Below are positions 24,074 through 32,015 of a stretch of 34,454 bases of DNA, in pieces (position 1 is the first letter of the stretch; each line of letters opens with the position of its first letter). The DNA lies in the NCBI RefSeq assembly GCF_030865425.1, contig NZ_JAVFCB010000008.1, positions 1 to 34,454 on the forward strand. The letters are read 5' to 3'. The notes beneath the pieces were generated by a model, which saw only the letters and a list, made by a program, of their open reading frames with translations, was not told where the DNA came from and did no database searches. A program made the position numbers and the translations under genes. The DNA is from Microbacterium capsulatum (lineage in GTDB: Bacteria; Actinomycetota; Actinomycetes; Actinomycetales; Microbacteriaceae).

Positions 24074-24949
24074 TCACACCGCCAATCGCGGGTCGAGCAT
24101 GTCCCTCAGCCAGTCGCCGAGGAGGAGGATTCCGAGCACCGTCCCGGTGATCGCGAGCCCCGGGAAGGTGCTCAGCCACCAGGCGCTGGTGACGTAGTCG
24201 CGACCCGTGGTGAGCATGAGACCCCAGGAGATGTCCGGCGGCTGCACGCCGAGACCGAGGAAGCTCAGCGACGACTCGGTGATGATGATCGTCGCGACGC
24301 TCAGCGTGGACAGCACGATGAACGTCGGCATGACGTTCGGCGCGATGTGCCGGGCGATGATCCTGAGGTCCGAGACGCCGACGTTCTTGGCCGCCTCGAC
24401 GAAGAGCCGCTCGCGCAGCTCGAGAACCTCGGCCCGGATCTGCCGGGCGTAGATCACCCAGTTGGTGACGCCGAGCACGACCACCAGCGTGGTGAGGCCG
24501 GGCTTGACGACGCCGAGGATCACGAGGATCAGCAGGATGCCGGGGATCGCGAGCAGGGCGTCGACGAGGCGCATGATCGCCGCGTCCACGAACCGGCCGT
24601 AGTAGCCGGCGGCGAGGCCCGCGACGAGGCCGATGGATCCGGCCAGCACGACGCCGAGGATGCCGACGAGCAGGGAGATCCGGGATCCCTCGATGAGCCG
24701 GCTGAGCATGTCGCGGCCGAGGTTGTCGGTGCCGAGCGGGTAGGCCCAGTCGGTCGCCGGCGGGATGAGCGCCTTCGACGGGTCGATGTCCGCGGGGTTG
24801 TGCGGCATGATCCACGAGGCGAGGATCGCGACGAGCACGGGGACGATCACGAGGATCAGCCCGAGCACCGCCGGGGCGGGGATGTTGCGGAAGAGCCGGG
24901 CGGCTCGCGCGGGGGTGCGCTCCTGCGGGAGCACGATGAACTCAGTCAA
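24074..24949 (-). CDS. Dipeptide/oligopeptide-type ABC transporter permease (DppC-like)
   Basis: The 291-residue membrane protein has an N-terminal segment, the DppC hallmark YPLGTDNLGRDMLSRLIEGSRISL, and the EAA loop EAAKNVGVSDLRIIARHIAPN. It ends in SFLGLGVQPPDISWG and DWLRDMLDPR, as usual for the family. The start appears to be TTG, overlapping the stop of the DppB-like gene by 8 nt (TTGACTGA), with only a weak ribosome site. The next in-frame ATG would remove the first membrane segment. Translation therefore probably depends on coupling. Confidence 0.92.
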   Translation of the reverse strand: MTEFIVLPQERTPARAARLFRNIPAPAVLGLILVIVPVLVAILASWIMPHNPADIDPSKALIPPATDWAYPLGTDNLGRDMLSRLIEGSRISLLVGILGVVLAGSIGLVAGLAAGYYGRFVDAAIMRLVDALLAIPGILLILVILGVVKPGLTTLVVVLGVTNWVIYARQIRAEVLELRERLFVEAAKNVGVSDLRIIARHIAPNVMPTFIVLSTLSVATIIITESSLSFLGLGVQPPDISWGLMLTTGRDYVTSAWWLSTFPGLAITGTVLGILLLGDWLRDMLDPRLAV

Positions 24950-25859
24950 GTTTGATCCGCCTGTCCACGAGCTTGAACGAGATGTCGGAGAGGATGCTCA
25001 GCGCGATCACCATCAGCGCCACGATGAACACCGCGGCCTGGATCAGCGGCATGTCGCGCTGGGTGACGGCCTTCACCAGGAGCTGGCCGAGGCCCGGCCA
25101 GGCGAACACCGCCTCGGTGATGAGCGCACCGCTGAGCAGGTGCGAGAACTGCAGCACCGTGATCGAGGTGACGGGGATGAAGGCGTTGCTCAGCCCGTGC
25201 CGGAACAGCACCGCCGAGTCCTTCAGGCCCTTGCCGTACGCGGTGCGGATGTAGTCCTGGCCGAGGATCTCGACCATGCTCGAGCGCACCAGCCGGGTGA
25301 TCTCGGCCGCCGTGCCCGTGCCCAGCGTGATCACCGGGAGGACGATGTGTGCCCAGGATCCGCTGCCCGAGACCGGGAACCAGCCCAGAGTCACCGAGAA
25401 CAGCAGGATCAGCATGATGCCGAGCCAGAAGCTGGGCATGGCCTTGGCGATGACCGAGACCGACGACACGAGGTTGTCGATCGTGCCGCCGCGGTGCACC
25501 GCCGCCCACACCCCGAGGGGGATGGCGATGACGATCGCGAGCACGATCGCGCCGATCGCGAGCGTGAGGGTCAGCGGGAGCCGCTCCAGGACGATCCCGA
25601 TCGCCGGCTCGTGGTACTGGTACGACTCGCCGAAGTGGCCGGTCAGCACCGAGCCGAGGTAGCGCAGGTACTGGATGATCAGCGGGTCGTTCAGACCCAT
25701 CGAGTCGCGGATCCTGGCGACCTGTTCCGGGAGAGCGTTCTCGCCGAGCATCAGGGCGATCGGGTCGCCCACGATGAACACGAGGAAGAACACGATCGTG
25801 ACGATCAGGAACAGGGTCGGGATCGCCTCCAGCAATCGCCGTCCGATGTAGTAGCCCAA
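24942..25859 (-). CDS. Dipeptide/oligopeptide-type ABC transporter permease (DppB-like)
   Basis: The 305-residue membrane protein begins GYYIGRRLLEAIPTLFLIVTIVFFLV, the standard DppB N-terminus. It contains the EAA loop YIRTAYGKGLKDSAVLFRHGLSNAFIPV and the terminal segment FKLVDRRIKLD. TTG with GAGGAGG 5 nt upstream is the start. No ATG is available near the family N-terminus. The gene lies 10 nt after the HisD-paralogue stop, showing that transporter and dehydrogenase share a transcript. Confidence 0.93.
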   Translation of the reverse strand: MGYYIGRRLLEAIPTLFLIVTIVFFLVFIVGDPIALMLGENALPEQVARIRDSMGLNDPLIIQYLRYLGSVLTGHFGESYQYHEPAIGIVLERLPLTLTLAIGAIVLAIVIAIPLGVWAAVHRGGTIDNLVSSVSVIAKAMPSFWLGIMLILLFSVTLGWFPVSGSGSWAHIVLPVITLGTGTAAEITRLVRSSMVEILGQDYIRTAYGKGLKDSAVLFRHGLSNAFIPVTSITVLQFSHLLSGALITEAVFAWPGLGQLLVKAVTQRDMPLIQAAVFIVALMVIALSILSDISFKLVDRRIKLD

Positions 25860-25869
25860 CGGATCCTCC

Positions 25870-27210
25870 TCAGACCGCGTAGCTCTGCGCGGACCAGGGC
25901 AGGCCGGTGCGGCGGTACTTCGCGGCGCGCACGTCGCCCGAGCGGCCGTGGCCCTCGAAGCGCTCGACGCGCGCGGCGCGGCCGCACAGCTCGCCCAGCA
26001 TCGCGCTGGAGTCGGTGTCCACGACCTCCTGGTACGTGACGGTGCGCAGGTACTTGCCGACCCAGAGGCCGCCGGTGTATCGCGCGGCTCCCCGGGTGGG
26101 CAGCACGTGGTTGGTGCCGATGACCTTGTCGCCGTAGGAGACGCAGGTGCCCTCGCCGAGGAAGAGCGCACCGTAGTTGCGCATCTTCTCGAGCGCCTCG
26201 CGCGGCTCGGCGGTGAGGATCTGCACGTGCTCGTAGGCGTACTCGTCGGCCAGGGCGTAAGCCTCGTCGAGGGTGTCGACGACGAGCACGGCCCCCCAGT
26301 CTCGCCAGGCCGGCTCGGCGAAGTCCTTGGTGGGCATGTCGATGAGCAGCGTGTCGACATGTGCGATGACCTGGCGGCCGAGCTCCTCGCTCGTGGTGAT
26401 GAGCACCGCGGGGGAGTCGGGGCCGTGCTCGGCCTGGGAGAGCAGGTCGACGGCGACGATGAACGGATCCGCGTGCTCGTCCGCGACGATGAGCACCTCG
26501 GTCGGGCCGGCGAAGAGGTCGATGCCGACCTCGCCGAACAGCTGCCGCTTGGCCTCGGCGACGAAGGCGTTGCCGGGACCGGCGATCATGTGCACCGGTG
26601 CGATGGTCTCGGTGCCGACCGCGAGGGCGGCGATCGCCTGGATGCCGCCGAGCAGGTAGATCTCGTCGGCGCCCGCGAGGTGCATGGCCGCGACCGTGGC
26701 GTCGGGCACCTCGCCCTTGATGAGCGGTGTGCAGGCCGCGACGCGCTCGACGCCGGCGACCTTGGCGGTCACGATCGTCATGTGCGCACTCGCGAGCAGC
26801 GGGTACTTGCCCCCGGGGACGTAGGCGCCTGCGGCCTGGATCGGCACGTTCCTCTGACCGAGCAGGACCCCGGGGAGCGTCTCGATCTCGAACTCGGTCA
26901 GCGATTCGAGCTGGCGCTGCGCCATGACCCGCACCTGCTCCTGCACGAAGCGGATGTCGACGAGCACCTGCTCGGGGACGCGGGCCACGATCTCGGCGAT
27001 CTGCTCGGGGCTCAGCAGGAAGGACTCCGGTGCGTATCCGTCGAAGGTCGCGGAGTACTCGCGGACCGCGGCGTCGCCGCGTTCGCGGATGTCGGCGATG
27101 ACCCCCTCGACCGTGGCGCGCACCGCGGCGGTGCTGCCGCGCTGGGCGCTGTCTCCGGACGGGGCCTTGAGCACCTGCGGAGCGGCGGCTATGGGCGAGG
27201 CGGTTGACAT
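25870..27210 (-). CDS. Histidinol dehydrogenase paralogue (HisD/HpsN family alcohol dehydrogenase)
   Basis: The 446-residue cytosolic enzyme is a full HisD-fold protein. It has GAYVPGGKYPLLASAHM, AGPGNAFVAEAKRQLFG, DLFAGPTEVLIVADE, SQAEHGPDSPAVLIT and GTNHVLPTRGAARYTGGL. The zinc and active-site positions seem kept. It is not beside histidine genes but heads an ABC-transporter operon. The ending GLWVGKYLRTVTYQEV is like non-biosynthetic members such as HpsN (sulfopropanediol dehydrogenase). It probably oxidises a primary alcohol of the imported compound to a carboxylate with two NAD. ATG with GGAG 5 nt upstream is chosen. An upstream ATG at 27279 is in the operator region. Confidence 0.86.
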   Translation of the reverse strand: MSTASPIAAAPQVLKAPSGDSAQRGSTAAVRATVEGVIADIRERGDAAVREYSATFDGYAPESFLLSPEQIAEIVARVPEQVLVDIRFVQEQVRVMAQRQLESLTEFEIETLPGVLLGQRNVPIQAAGAYVPGGKYPLLASAHMTIVTAKVAGVERVAACTPLIKGEVPDATVAAMHLAGADEIYLLGGIQAIAALAVGTETIAPVHMIAGPGNAFVAEAKRQLFGEVGIDLFAGPTEVLIVADEHADPFIVAVDLLSQAEHGPDSPAVLITTSEELGRQVIAHVDTLLIDMPTKDFAEPAWRDWGAVLVVDTLDEAYALADEYAYEHVQILTAEPREALEKMRNYGALFLGEGTCVSYGDKVIGTNHVLPTRGAARYTGGLWVGKYLRTVTYQEVVDTDSSAMLGELCGRAARVERFEGHGRSGDVRAAKYRRTGLPWSAQSYAV

Positions 27211-27249
27211 GGGGTCTCCATCAGCGTCGATGTGCGGGATATCGAGACT

Positions 27250-27262
27250 GTATACGTATTCA
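27250..27262. promoter_or_regulatory. Left operator of a divergent LacI-type pair
   Basis: GTATACGTATTCA contains the near-palindrome TATACGTAT centred on CG at 27255-27256, the usual LacI-family form. It is an exact inverted copy of the right site at 27293-27305. It lies 40 bp before the HisD-paralogue start. Confidence 0.65.
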
Positions 27263-27292
27263 TCTGTAATGAGCAACATTGAAATCCTGAGC

Positions 27293-27305
27293 TGAATACG
27301 TATAC
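27293..27305. promoter_or_regulatory. Right operator of a divergent LacI-type pair
   Basis: TGAATACGTATAC is the perfect reverse complement of the left site. The centres are 44 bp apart, about four helical turns, fitting a looped or cooperatively bound dimer pair. The adjacent LacI gene is the likely source of the binder. Confidence 0.65.
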
Positions 27306-27366
27306 GGTTTGATTCATCGAATCCTGACGGTCACGCGATCGCCGGGATCCTCGTACGCCGCCTCGG

Positions 27367-27372
27367 TATGAT
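27367..27372 (+). promoter_or_regulatory. -10 box of the LacI gene
   Basis: TATGAT would start transcription near 27379, leaving a leader of about 45 nt that includes AGGGGG before the GTG start. The -35 position is not clear. Confidence 0.5.
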
Positions 27373-27423
27373 CCGGACCATGAGGTCGCAGCGCGGCGGC
27401 GTCATCGAATGTCAGGGGGTTCC

Positions 27424-28407
27424 GTGGTCACCAGTCGCGATGTGGCGCAGCACGCCGGCGTCTCCCAGGCCACGGTCTCGCGGGTGCTCTCCTCCGCGAC
27501 GAGCATCGCGCCGGCGACCAGGGCCCGGGTGCTCGCGGCGATGAGCGAGCTCGGCTACGTGCCGCACGCGGGCGCCCAGGCCATGAAGACGCGCCGCACG
27601 AACGTGATCGGCGTCGTCGTCGATGACCTGCGCAACCCGTTCTACTCGCAGCTGCTCGACGAGCTCACCCGCATCCTCAACGAGCACCACTACCGCGTCG
27701 TCGTCTGGAACGCCGGCAGCAGCAGCCACGTCGACGCGCTCGCGGCGATCCAGGAGTCCGCGGTCGACGGGGTCGTCTTCACGACCGCGACCGCCGACTC
27801 CCCCGAGCTGCAGGCCGCCGTCGGGCGCGGACTGCCGCTGCTGCTCATCAACCGCGAGGTCGACGGCCTCGACTGCGACCGCGTCACCGGGGAGAACACC
27901 GCCGGCGGGACCCTGGTGGCCGACTTCCTCGTCGGCCGCGGGCGCACCGATGTCGCGATCATCGCCGGTTCCCACGCGGCCACCACGTCACGGCAGCGCA
28001 CCGAGGCGTTCTTCGCCCGGATGGCCGAGCTCGGGCACCCCGTGCCCGAGCATCTGCGCTTTGACGGGAAGTTCTCGCACGATCTCGCCGCGGAGATCAC
28101 GCGGCGGCTGATGAGCCGCGCCGAGCGCCCCCGGGCGATCTTCTGCCTGAACGACTACATGGCGTTCGGCGCGCTCGACGCCCTCCGCGACCTCGGGATC
28201 GGTCCGGAGGAGTGCTGGGTGATCGGCTACGACGACGTCGACATGGCCTCGTGGGCGTCGTACGACCTGACCACCGTGCGACAGTCGAGCCACGAGATGG
28301 CGACCGCGGGCGCGGCGATGCTGATGGAGCGCCTCGCCGACCCGCACCGCCTCGCGCAGGCGCTGCGGTTCCCGTCGACCCTGATCGAGCGGGGCAGCAC
28401 GCCGTAG
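27424..28407 (+). CDS. LacI-family transcriptional regulator of the HisD/ABC operon
   Basis: The 327-residue repressor has an N-terminal LacI helix-turn-helix (SRDVAQHAGVSQATVSRVLSS, about 4-24) with hinge VPHAGAQAMKTRRTNVIGVVV. A periplasmic-binding-protein-like ligand domain follows and ends at the RQSSHEMATAGAAML segment. GTG after AGGGGG is preferred to an ATG five codons earlier that lacks a ribosome site. It is divergent from the nine-gene operon, with paired operators between them. By position it most likely represses that operon and responds to its substrate or an intermediate. Confidence 0.9.
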   Translation: MVTSRDVAQHAGVSQATVSRVLSSATSIAPATRARVLAAMSELGYVPHAGAQAMKTRRTNVIGVVVDDLRNPFYSQLLDELTRILNEHHYRVVVWNAGSSSHVDALAAIQESAVDGVVFTTATADSPELQAAVGRGLPLLLINREVDGLDCDRVTGENTAGGTLVADFLVGRGRTDVAIIAGSHAATTSRQRTEAFFARMAELGHPVPEHLRFDGKFSHDLAAEITRRLMSRAERPRAIFCLNDYMAFGALDALRDLGIGPEECWVIGYDDVDMASWASYDLTTVRQSSHEMATAGAAMLMERLADPHRLAQALRFPSTLIERGSTP

Positions 28408-28441
28408 GCGCGCCCCGCCCCGTCCGCGCGCCCGAGGTCAC

Positions 28442-28540
28442 CCCCGTTCACGTTTGGGGCGGATCCTGCACATTCGGGGCGCGCTTCACCTGCCGATTCC
28501 GGCAGGCACGCCCCAAACCCGGGCGGGAAACCCCGAACGG
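28442..28540. repeat. Nested inverted repeats between convergent genes
   Basis: GTTTGGGGCG (28452-28461) and CGCCCCAAAC (28509-28518) enclose a second GGGGCG arm at 28476-28481 and a stem CCTGCC-gattcc-GGCAGG (28489-28494/28501-28506). The outer CCCCGTTC near 28442 and GAACGGG near 28535 can also pair. It separates the LacI gene from the convergent response-regulator gene and may act as a two-way terminator. The rest of 28408-28587 shows nothing else. Confidence 0.65.
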
Positions 28541-28587
28541 GAGTGAGACCCGCGCCGGAGGGAGACCCGGGCCGGGGCCCGGTCCTC

Positions 28588-29214
28588 TCAGCGCCGGATG
28601 ATGCGCTGCTCGATCGCGGCGGCGACCGCGCCAGCACGGGTGTCGACGCCGAGCTTGGCGTAGATGTGCGAGAGGTGCGACTTCACCGTCGCCTCCGACA
28701 CGAACAGCGTCTTCGCGAGCTCGCGGTTGCCGAGGCCGTCGGCGAGCAGCTCGAGCACCTCGACCTCGCGCTCGGTCATCCGCGGCTCGGGCGAGGCGGC
28801 ACGGCGCATGAGCACCGCCGCGACCGACGGCGCGAGGGCCGGCTCGCCCTGCGCGACCGCATGGATCCCGGCGAACAGCTGGTCGGGCGGGGTGTCCTTC
28901 AGCAGGTACCCGGCGGCGCCGGCGTCGAGCGCGCGGAGGATGTCGGACTCGCTGTCGTAGGTCGTCAGTACGAGCACGGCGGGCGGATCCTCGAGGGCGC
29001 GGATCCGTCCGGTCGCCGCGATCCCGCCCTCCCCGGCGCCCAGGCTGAGGTCCATCAGCACGACGTCCGGGCGCTCGGCCGCGGCCACGGTGAGCGCGTC
29101 GTCGGCGTTGGCCGCCTCGCCCACGACGACGAGGTCGTCGGCCGACTCGAGCAGAGCGCGCACGCCCGCCCGCACGACGGGGTGATCGTCCACGAGCACG
29201 ATCCGCAGGGTCAT
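28588..29214 (-). CDS. NarL/LuxR-type response regulator
   Basis: The 208-residue cytosolic regulator has a receiver domain (residues 1-120) with acidic pocket VDDHP, phospho-acceptor Asp55 in VLMDLSLG, the Thr of VLTTYD and Lys of LLKDTPP. A LuxR-type helix-turn-helix follows (about 145-200) with MTEREVEVLELLADGLGNRELAKTLFVSEATVKSHLSHIYAKLG. The ATG overlaps the kinase stop by ATGA, so the pair is coupled. Targets are unknown. The neighbours are not obviously linked in function. Confidence 0.94.
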   Translation of the reverse strand: MTLRIVLVDDHPVVRAGVRALLESADDLVVVGEAANADDALTVAAAERPDVVLMDLSLGAGEGGIAATGRIRALEDPPAVLVLTTYDSESDILRALDAGAAGYLLKDTPPDQLFAGIHAVAQGEPALAPSVAAVLMRRAASPEPRMTEREVEVLELLADGLGNRELAKTLFVSEATVKSHLSHIYAKLGVDTRAGAVAAAIEQRIIRR

Positions 29215-30479
29215 CGGTCCTCCCTCGAGGCGGGGGCGGCGGCGTCCGCCGTCATAGGGAACACGATCGAGAGAGTGGTGCCCTCGCCCGGAGCGCTCTC
29301 GACCTGCAACGATCCGCCGAGCTGCGCGATCCGCTCCGCCATCCCGGGGATCCCGCGGCCCCGGCCGGCACCGCGGCGCTGCGCGGCCCGGGCGGCGATC
29401 GCCGACGGCCGGGCGTCGAAGCCGACGCCGTCGTCGCGGATGTCGAGGCGCAGCTCGTCGGGCTGGGCGGTGAGACTGACGACGGCGCGCGTCGCCCTGG
29501 CGTGCTCGGTCACGTTCGCGAGCGCCCCGCGCACCGTGCGGATGATCGCCGATGCGACCGGCAGCGGGATCTCGGTCGCCGTGCCGTGGCTGCGGAACTG
29601 CACGTCGACGCCGTGCCCCGACGCCTCTGCGACCACGCGCGCGAGGGCGGCCGGGAGGGATCCGGCGGCACCTTCGAGCTCACCGGGCGCGAGGTCGCGG
29701 ACGACCCGGCGCACCTCGTCGAGGGCGGCCCGGGCGGTGCCGGCGGCGGAGCGGACCTGCTCGCGGGCGGCGTCGGGGCGGCGCTCCCAGCCCTGCTCGG
29801 CGGCCTGCAGCAGCAGGTTGATGCTGGACAGGTACTGCCCCACCGAGTCGTGGATCTCGCGCGACAGCCGGGCCCGCTCGGCGAGCGCTCCGGCGCGGTG
29901 CTGCGCGGCGGACAGGTCGGCCTGGGTCGCGGTCAGCTCGTCGAGCAGCTGCTGGCGGACCGTGGCCTCCCGGTCGAGCGCGCGGTAGGCGACGATCGTC
30001 GCGAACGCGATCCCGATGGGCCCGGCGACGAGGGTCGGGTCGAACAGCGCGGCGAGCCGCAGCTCGGCGGCGATCACGACCGCCGTCATCGCGCCGACGA
30101 CGGCGATCGCGGGCCCGAACGGCAGGATCTGCAGCACGGCGAACGCGAGCGGCACGGCGCACCAGGCGAACGAGGGGGCGATGAGGGTGAGCACGGCCCA
30201 GAGCGCGCAGACGACGAGGGTCCACGCGCCGGGCCAGGCGCCGCGGCGCGGGACCAGGCCCTGCAGCAGCGCCGCGATCGCGAGCACGACGGCGCCGGCG
30301 ATCACGGACACGGCGTTCTCGCCCTCGCCGTGCCGGAGGAGGTAGCGGATCGCGCTGACGACGATCAGCGCGATCAGCACGAGCTGCAGCGCGCGCCCGA
30401 ACCGGACGGGGGCGAGGATCCCGCGCGCGCCGTCGGGCACGCCCTCCGCCGCGTCGTGCACCAGGGGCCGGGGTTCCAT
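29211..30479 (-). CDS. Sensor histidine kinase (HisKA_3/NarX-DesK type)
   Basis: The 422-residue membrane kinase has about five or six hydrophobic segments in residues 25-165, with no large external domain. It continues with a coiled-coil-like stretch, the dimerisation/phosphorylation helix LSREIHDSVGQYLSSINLL (His near 209), and the ATP-binding domain with ANVTEHARA, DIRDDGVGFD and GRGIPGMAERIAQLGG. It phosphorylates the adjacent response regulator. The ATG at 30479 is 6 nt after TAGGCT, so it is probably leaderless. A GTG two codons earlier lies before the predicted transcript start. The signal may be membrane- or envelope-related, by family analogy only. Confidence 0.92.
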   Translation of the reverse strand: MEPRPLVHDAAEGVPDGARGILAPVRFGRALQLVLIALIVVSAIRYLLRHGEGENAVSVIAGAVVLAIAALLQGLVPRRGAWPGAWTLVVCALWAVLTLIAPSFAWCAVPLAFAVLQILPFGPAIAVVGAMTAVVIAAELRLAALFDPTLVAGPIGIAFATIVAYRALDREATVRQQLLDELTATQADLSAAQHRAGALAERARLSREIHDSVGQYLSSINLLLQAAEQGWERRPDAAREQVRSAAGTARAALDEVRRVVRDLAPGELEGAAGSLPAALARVVAEASGHGVDVQFRSHGTATEIPLPVASAIIRTVRGALANVTEHARATRAVVSLTAQPDELRLDIRDDGVGFDARPSAIAARAAQRRGAGRGRGIPGMAERIAQLGGSLQVESAPGEGTTLSIVFPMTADAAAPASREDR

Positions 30480-30485
30480 GGCCAC

Positions 30486-30491
30486 AGCCTA
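30486..30491 (-). promoter_or_regulatory. -10 box of the leaderless kinase gene
   Basis: On the minus strand TAGGCT is followed by 6 nt and then the ATG at 30479. No Shine-Dalgarno sequence is present. The geometry is the same as at purC and apt. Confidence 0.6.
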
Positions 30492-30558
30492 CGGACGCCG
30501 GATCCGGATCCGCATCAGCCGATCGGCTATCTCCGTCCCGACCGACCCGGGCGCGGTT

Positions 30559-30909
30559 CGGAGATGGATTTCGCCTCCCGCAGCTCGCCGGCGGGAGCGA
30601 AATCCATCTCCGCCGCGGTGGCTCCGGCGCTCGGGGATGGAAAGCGCTTCTACGGCCCTCCTCGTGGGCGCGAAATCCATCCCCACCGGATCCGCGTGCG
30701 TCGTCGGAGATGGAAAGCGCCTCCACCGATGCCCGGAACGCGGCGAAATCCATCTCCGCCGGATCCGCGTGCGTCGTCGGAGATGGTTTTCGCCTCCCGT
30801 GGCCCGCCCGGGGGACCGATTTCCATCTCTGTCGGATGCGCACCCGTCGTCGAAGATGGAAATCGCTTCTGCCGATGCGCGGGGAGCGGCGAAATCCATC
30901 CGCACCCGA
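30559..30909. repeat. Five tandem 73-bp hairpin units
   Basis: The left arm motif G-A-G-A-T-G-G (or close variant) begins at 30560, 30633, 30706, 30779 and 30852, always 73 bp apart. Right arms reading GCGAAATCCATC or a variant follow near 30597, 30670, 30743, 30816 and 30889. Each unit folds into a stem of about 16 bp with a 9- to 22-nt loop. Unit 1 pairs almost completely (arms 30559-30581/30591-30612). Units 2, 3 and 5 have an internal A-tract mismatch. Between units, CCGGATCCGCGTGCGTCGTC is repeated at 30686 and 30759, and in diverged form at 30832. It fills the gap between the CebR-like gene's 3' end and the kinase promoter. I find no gene in 30492-30973. Confidence 0.9.
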
Positions 30910-30973
30910 CGGGGCATTCCCTTCGCCAGCCTCGGCGACCGACTCCGGGCCGGTCCCTGGGGCGCGAAACGAC

Positions 30974-32011
30974 TCACGCCGACCCGCGCACCACCAGCTC
31001 GATGTCGAGGATCGTGCGGTGCGGCGGGGCCGCTCCCGCGAGCAGGTCGATGAGCACCGACGCCATCGCCTCACCCTGGGCGTGCATGGGCTGGCGGATC
31101 GTCGTGAGCGGCGGATCCGTCGAGACCGCGACCGGGGAATCGTCGTAGCCGACGATCGCGACGTCTTCGGGGATCCGGATCCCGGCGCTGCGCAGCACCT
31201 GCAGAGCCCCCCGCGCCATGAGATCGCTCGCTGCGAAGATCGCGTCGGGGAGGGATCCGCCGGGCCCGGCGGCGACTGCCAGGAACGCACGCGCCGCCGC
31301 CGCCCCTCCCTCCTCGGTGTAATCGCCGTCGCGCTCGGCGAAGGGTTCCAGCCCTGCGTCGGCGAGCGCCTCGCGGAAGCCCTGCAGCCGGTCCACCGCG
31401 CCGGCCATCGACAGCGGCCCGGTGATCGTCGCGAGGCGCGTGCGCCCCGAGCCGAGCAAGTGCTCGGTCGCCGCCCGGGCGCCGGCGACGTTGTCGACGT
31501 CGACGATGAAGTCCGCCGCGCGCTCGGCCGTGGGACGGCCGCCGAACACGGCCGGCACCGCCTCGACGATGCGGTCGACGAACACGTCGCTCATGTGGTG
31601 CGAGAGGATGATCGCGCCGTCCACGCCGCCGTTGCGCACGAAGCCCGTCATCCGTCCGCCGGCGTCGTCGCTCGCGACGAGCAGGTTCAGGATGTAGTCG
31701 GACCGGGCGATCCGGTCGCTGATCCCCGCGACGACCGCGGCGAAGAACGGATCCCCGAAGAACCGCGTCGTATCCTCGGGGACGACGAGCGCGATCGCGT
31801 GCGTCTGCCGGCTGGCGAGTGTCCGGGCCGCTCGGTTCGGCACGTACCCGAGCCGCTCGATCGCGGCGTGCACGGCGGCGAGCGCGTGCGGGCTCACCGC
31901 GGTGGATCCATTCACCACCCGGGACACGGTCGACCGGGAGACGCCGGCCGCCGCCGCGACCTCCTCGATCGTCGACCGGCCCGCACGCTTCGGATCCGCT
32001 CCGCCGCTCAC
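30974..32011 (-). CDS. cebR: LacI-family repressor, CebR-like
   Basis: The 345-residue regulator has a LacI helix-turn-helix (STIEEVAAAAGVSRSTVSRVVNG, about 13-35), hinge YVPNRAARTLASRQTHAIALVVPE and a ligand domain ending with TTIRQPMHAQGEAM. The GTG start lies 4 nt after the beta-glucosidase stop with no clear ribosome site, so translation is probably coupled. The TGGGAGCGCTCCCA operators upstream of the beta-glucosidase match the known CebR box of Streptomyces, whose ligands are cello-oligosaccharides. The gene symbol rests on that match and on the GH1 partner. A ceb-type transporter is not in this window. Confidence 0.82.
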   Translation of the reverse strand: MSGGADPKRAGRSTIEEVAAAAGVSRSTVSRVVNGSTAVSPHALAAVHAAIERLGYVPNRAARTLASRQTHAIALVVPEDTTRFFGDPFFAAVVAGISDRIARSDYILNLLVASDDAGGRMTGFVRNGGVDGAIILSHHMSDVFVDRIVEAVPAVFGGRPTAERAADFIVDVDNVAGARAATEHLLGSGRTRLATITGPLSMAGAVDRLQGFREALADAGLEPFAERDGDYTEEGGAAAARAFLAVAAGPGGSLPDAIFAASDLMARGALQVLRSAGIRIPEDVAIVGYDDSPVAVSTDPPLTTIRQPMHAQGEAMASVLIDLLAGAAPPHRTILDIELVVRGSA

Positions 32012-32015
32012 GCCG

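Noticed and set aside
25870..27210. The HisD-like gene as the biosynthetic hisD
   Set aside because: It heads an ABC-transporter catabolic operon under LacI control with no his genes nearby.
30559..30909. The 73-bp periodic array as a CRISPR locus
   Set aside because: The conserved parts diverge between units and are themselves hairpin arms, the variable part is only about 22 nt, and no cas gene is present.
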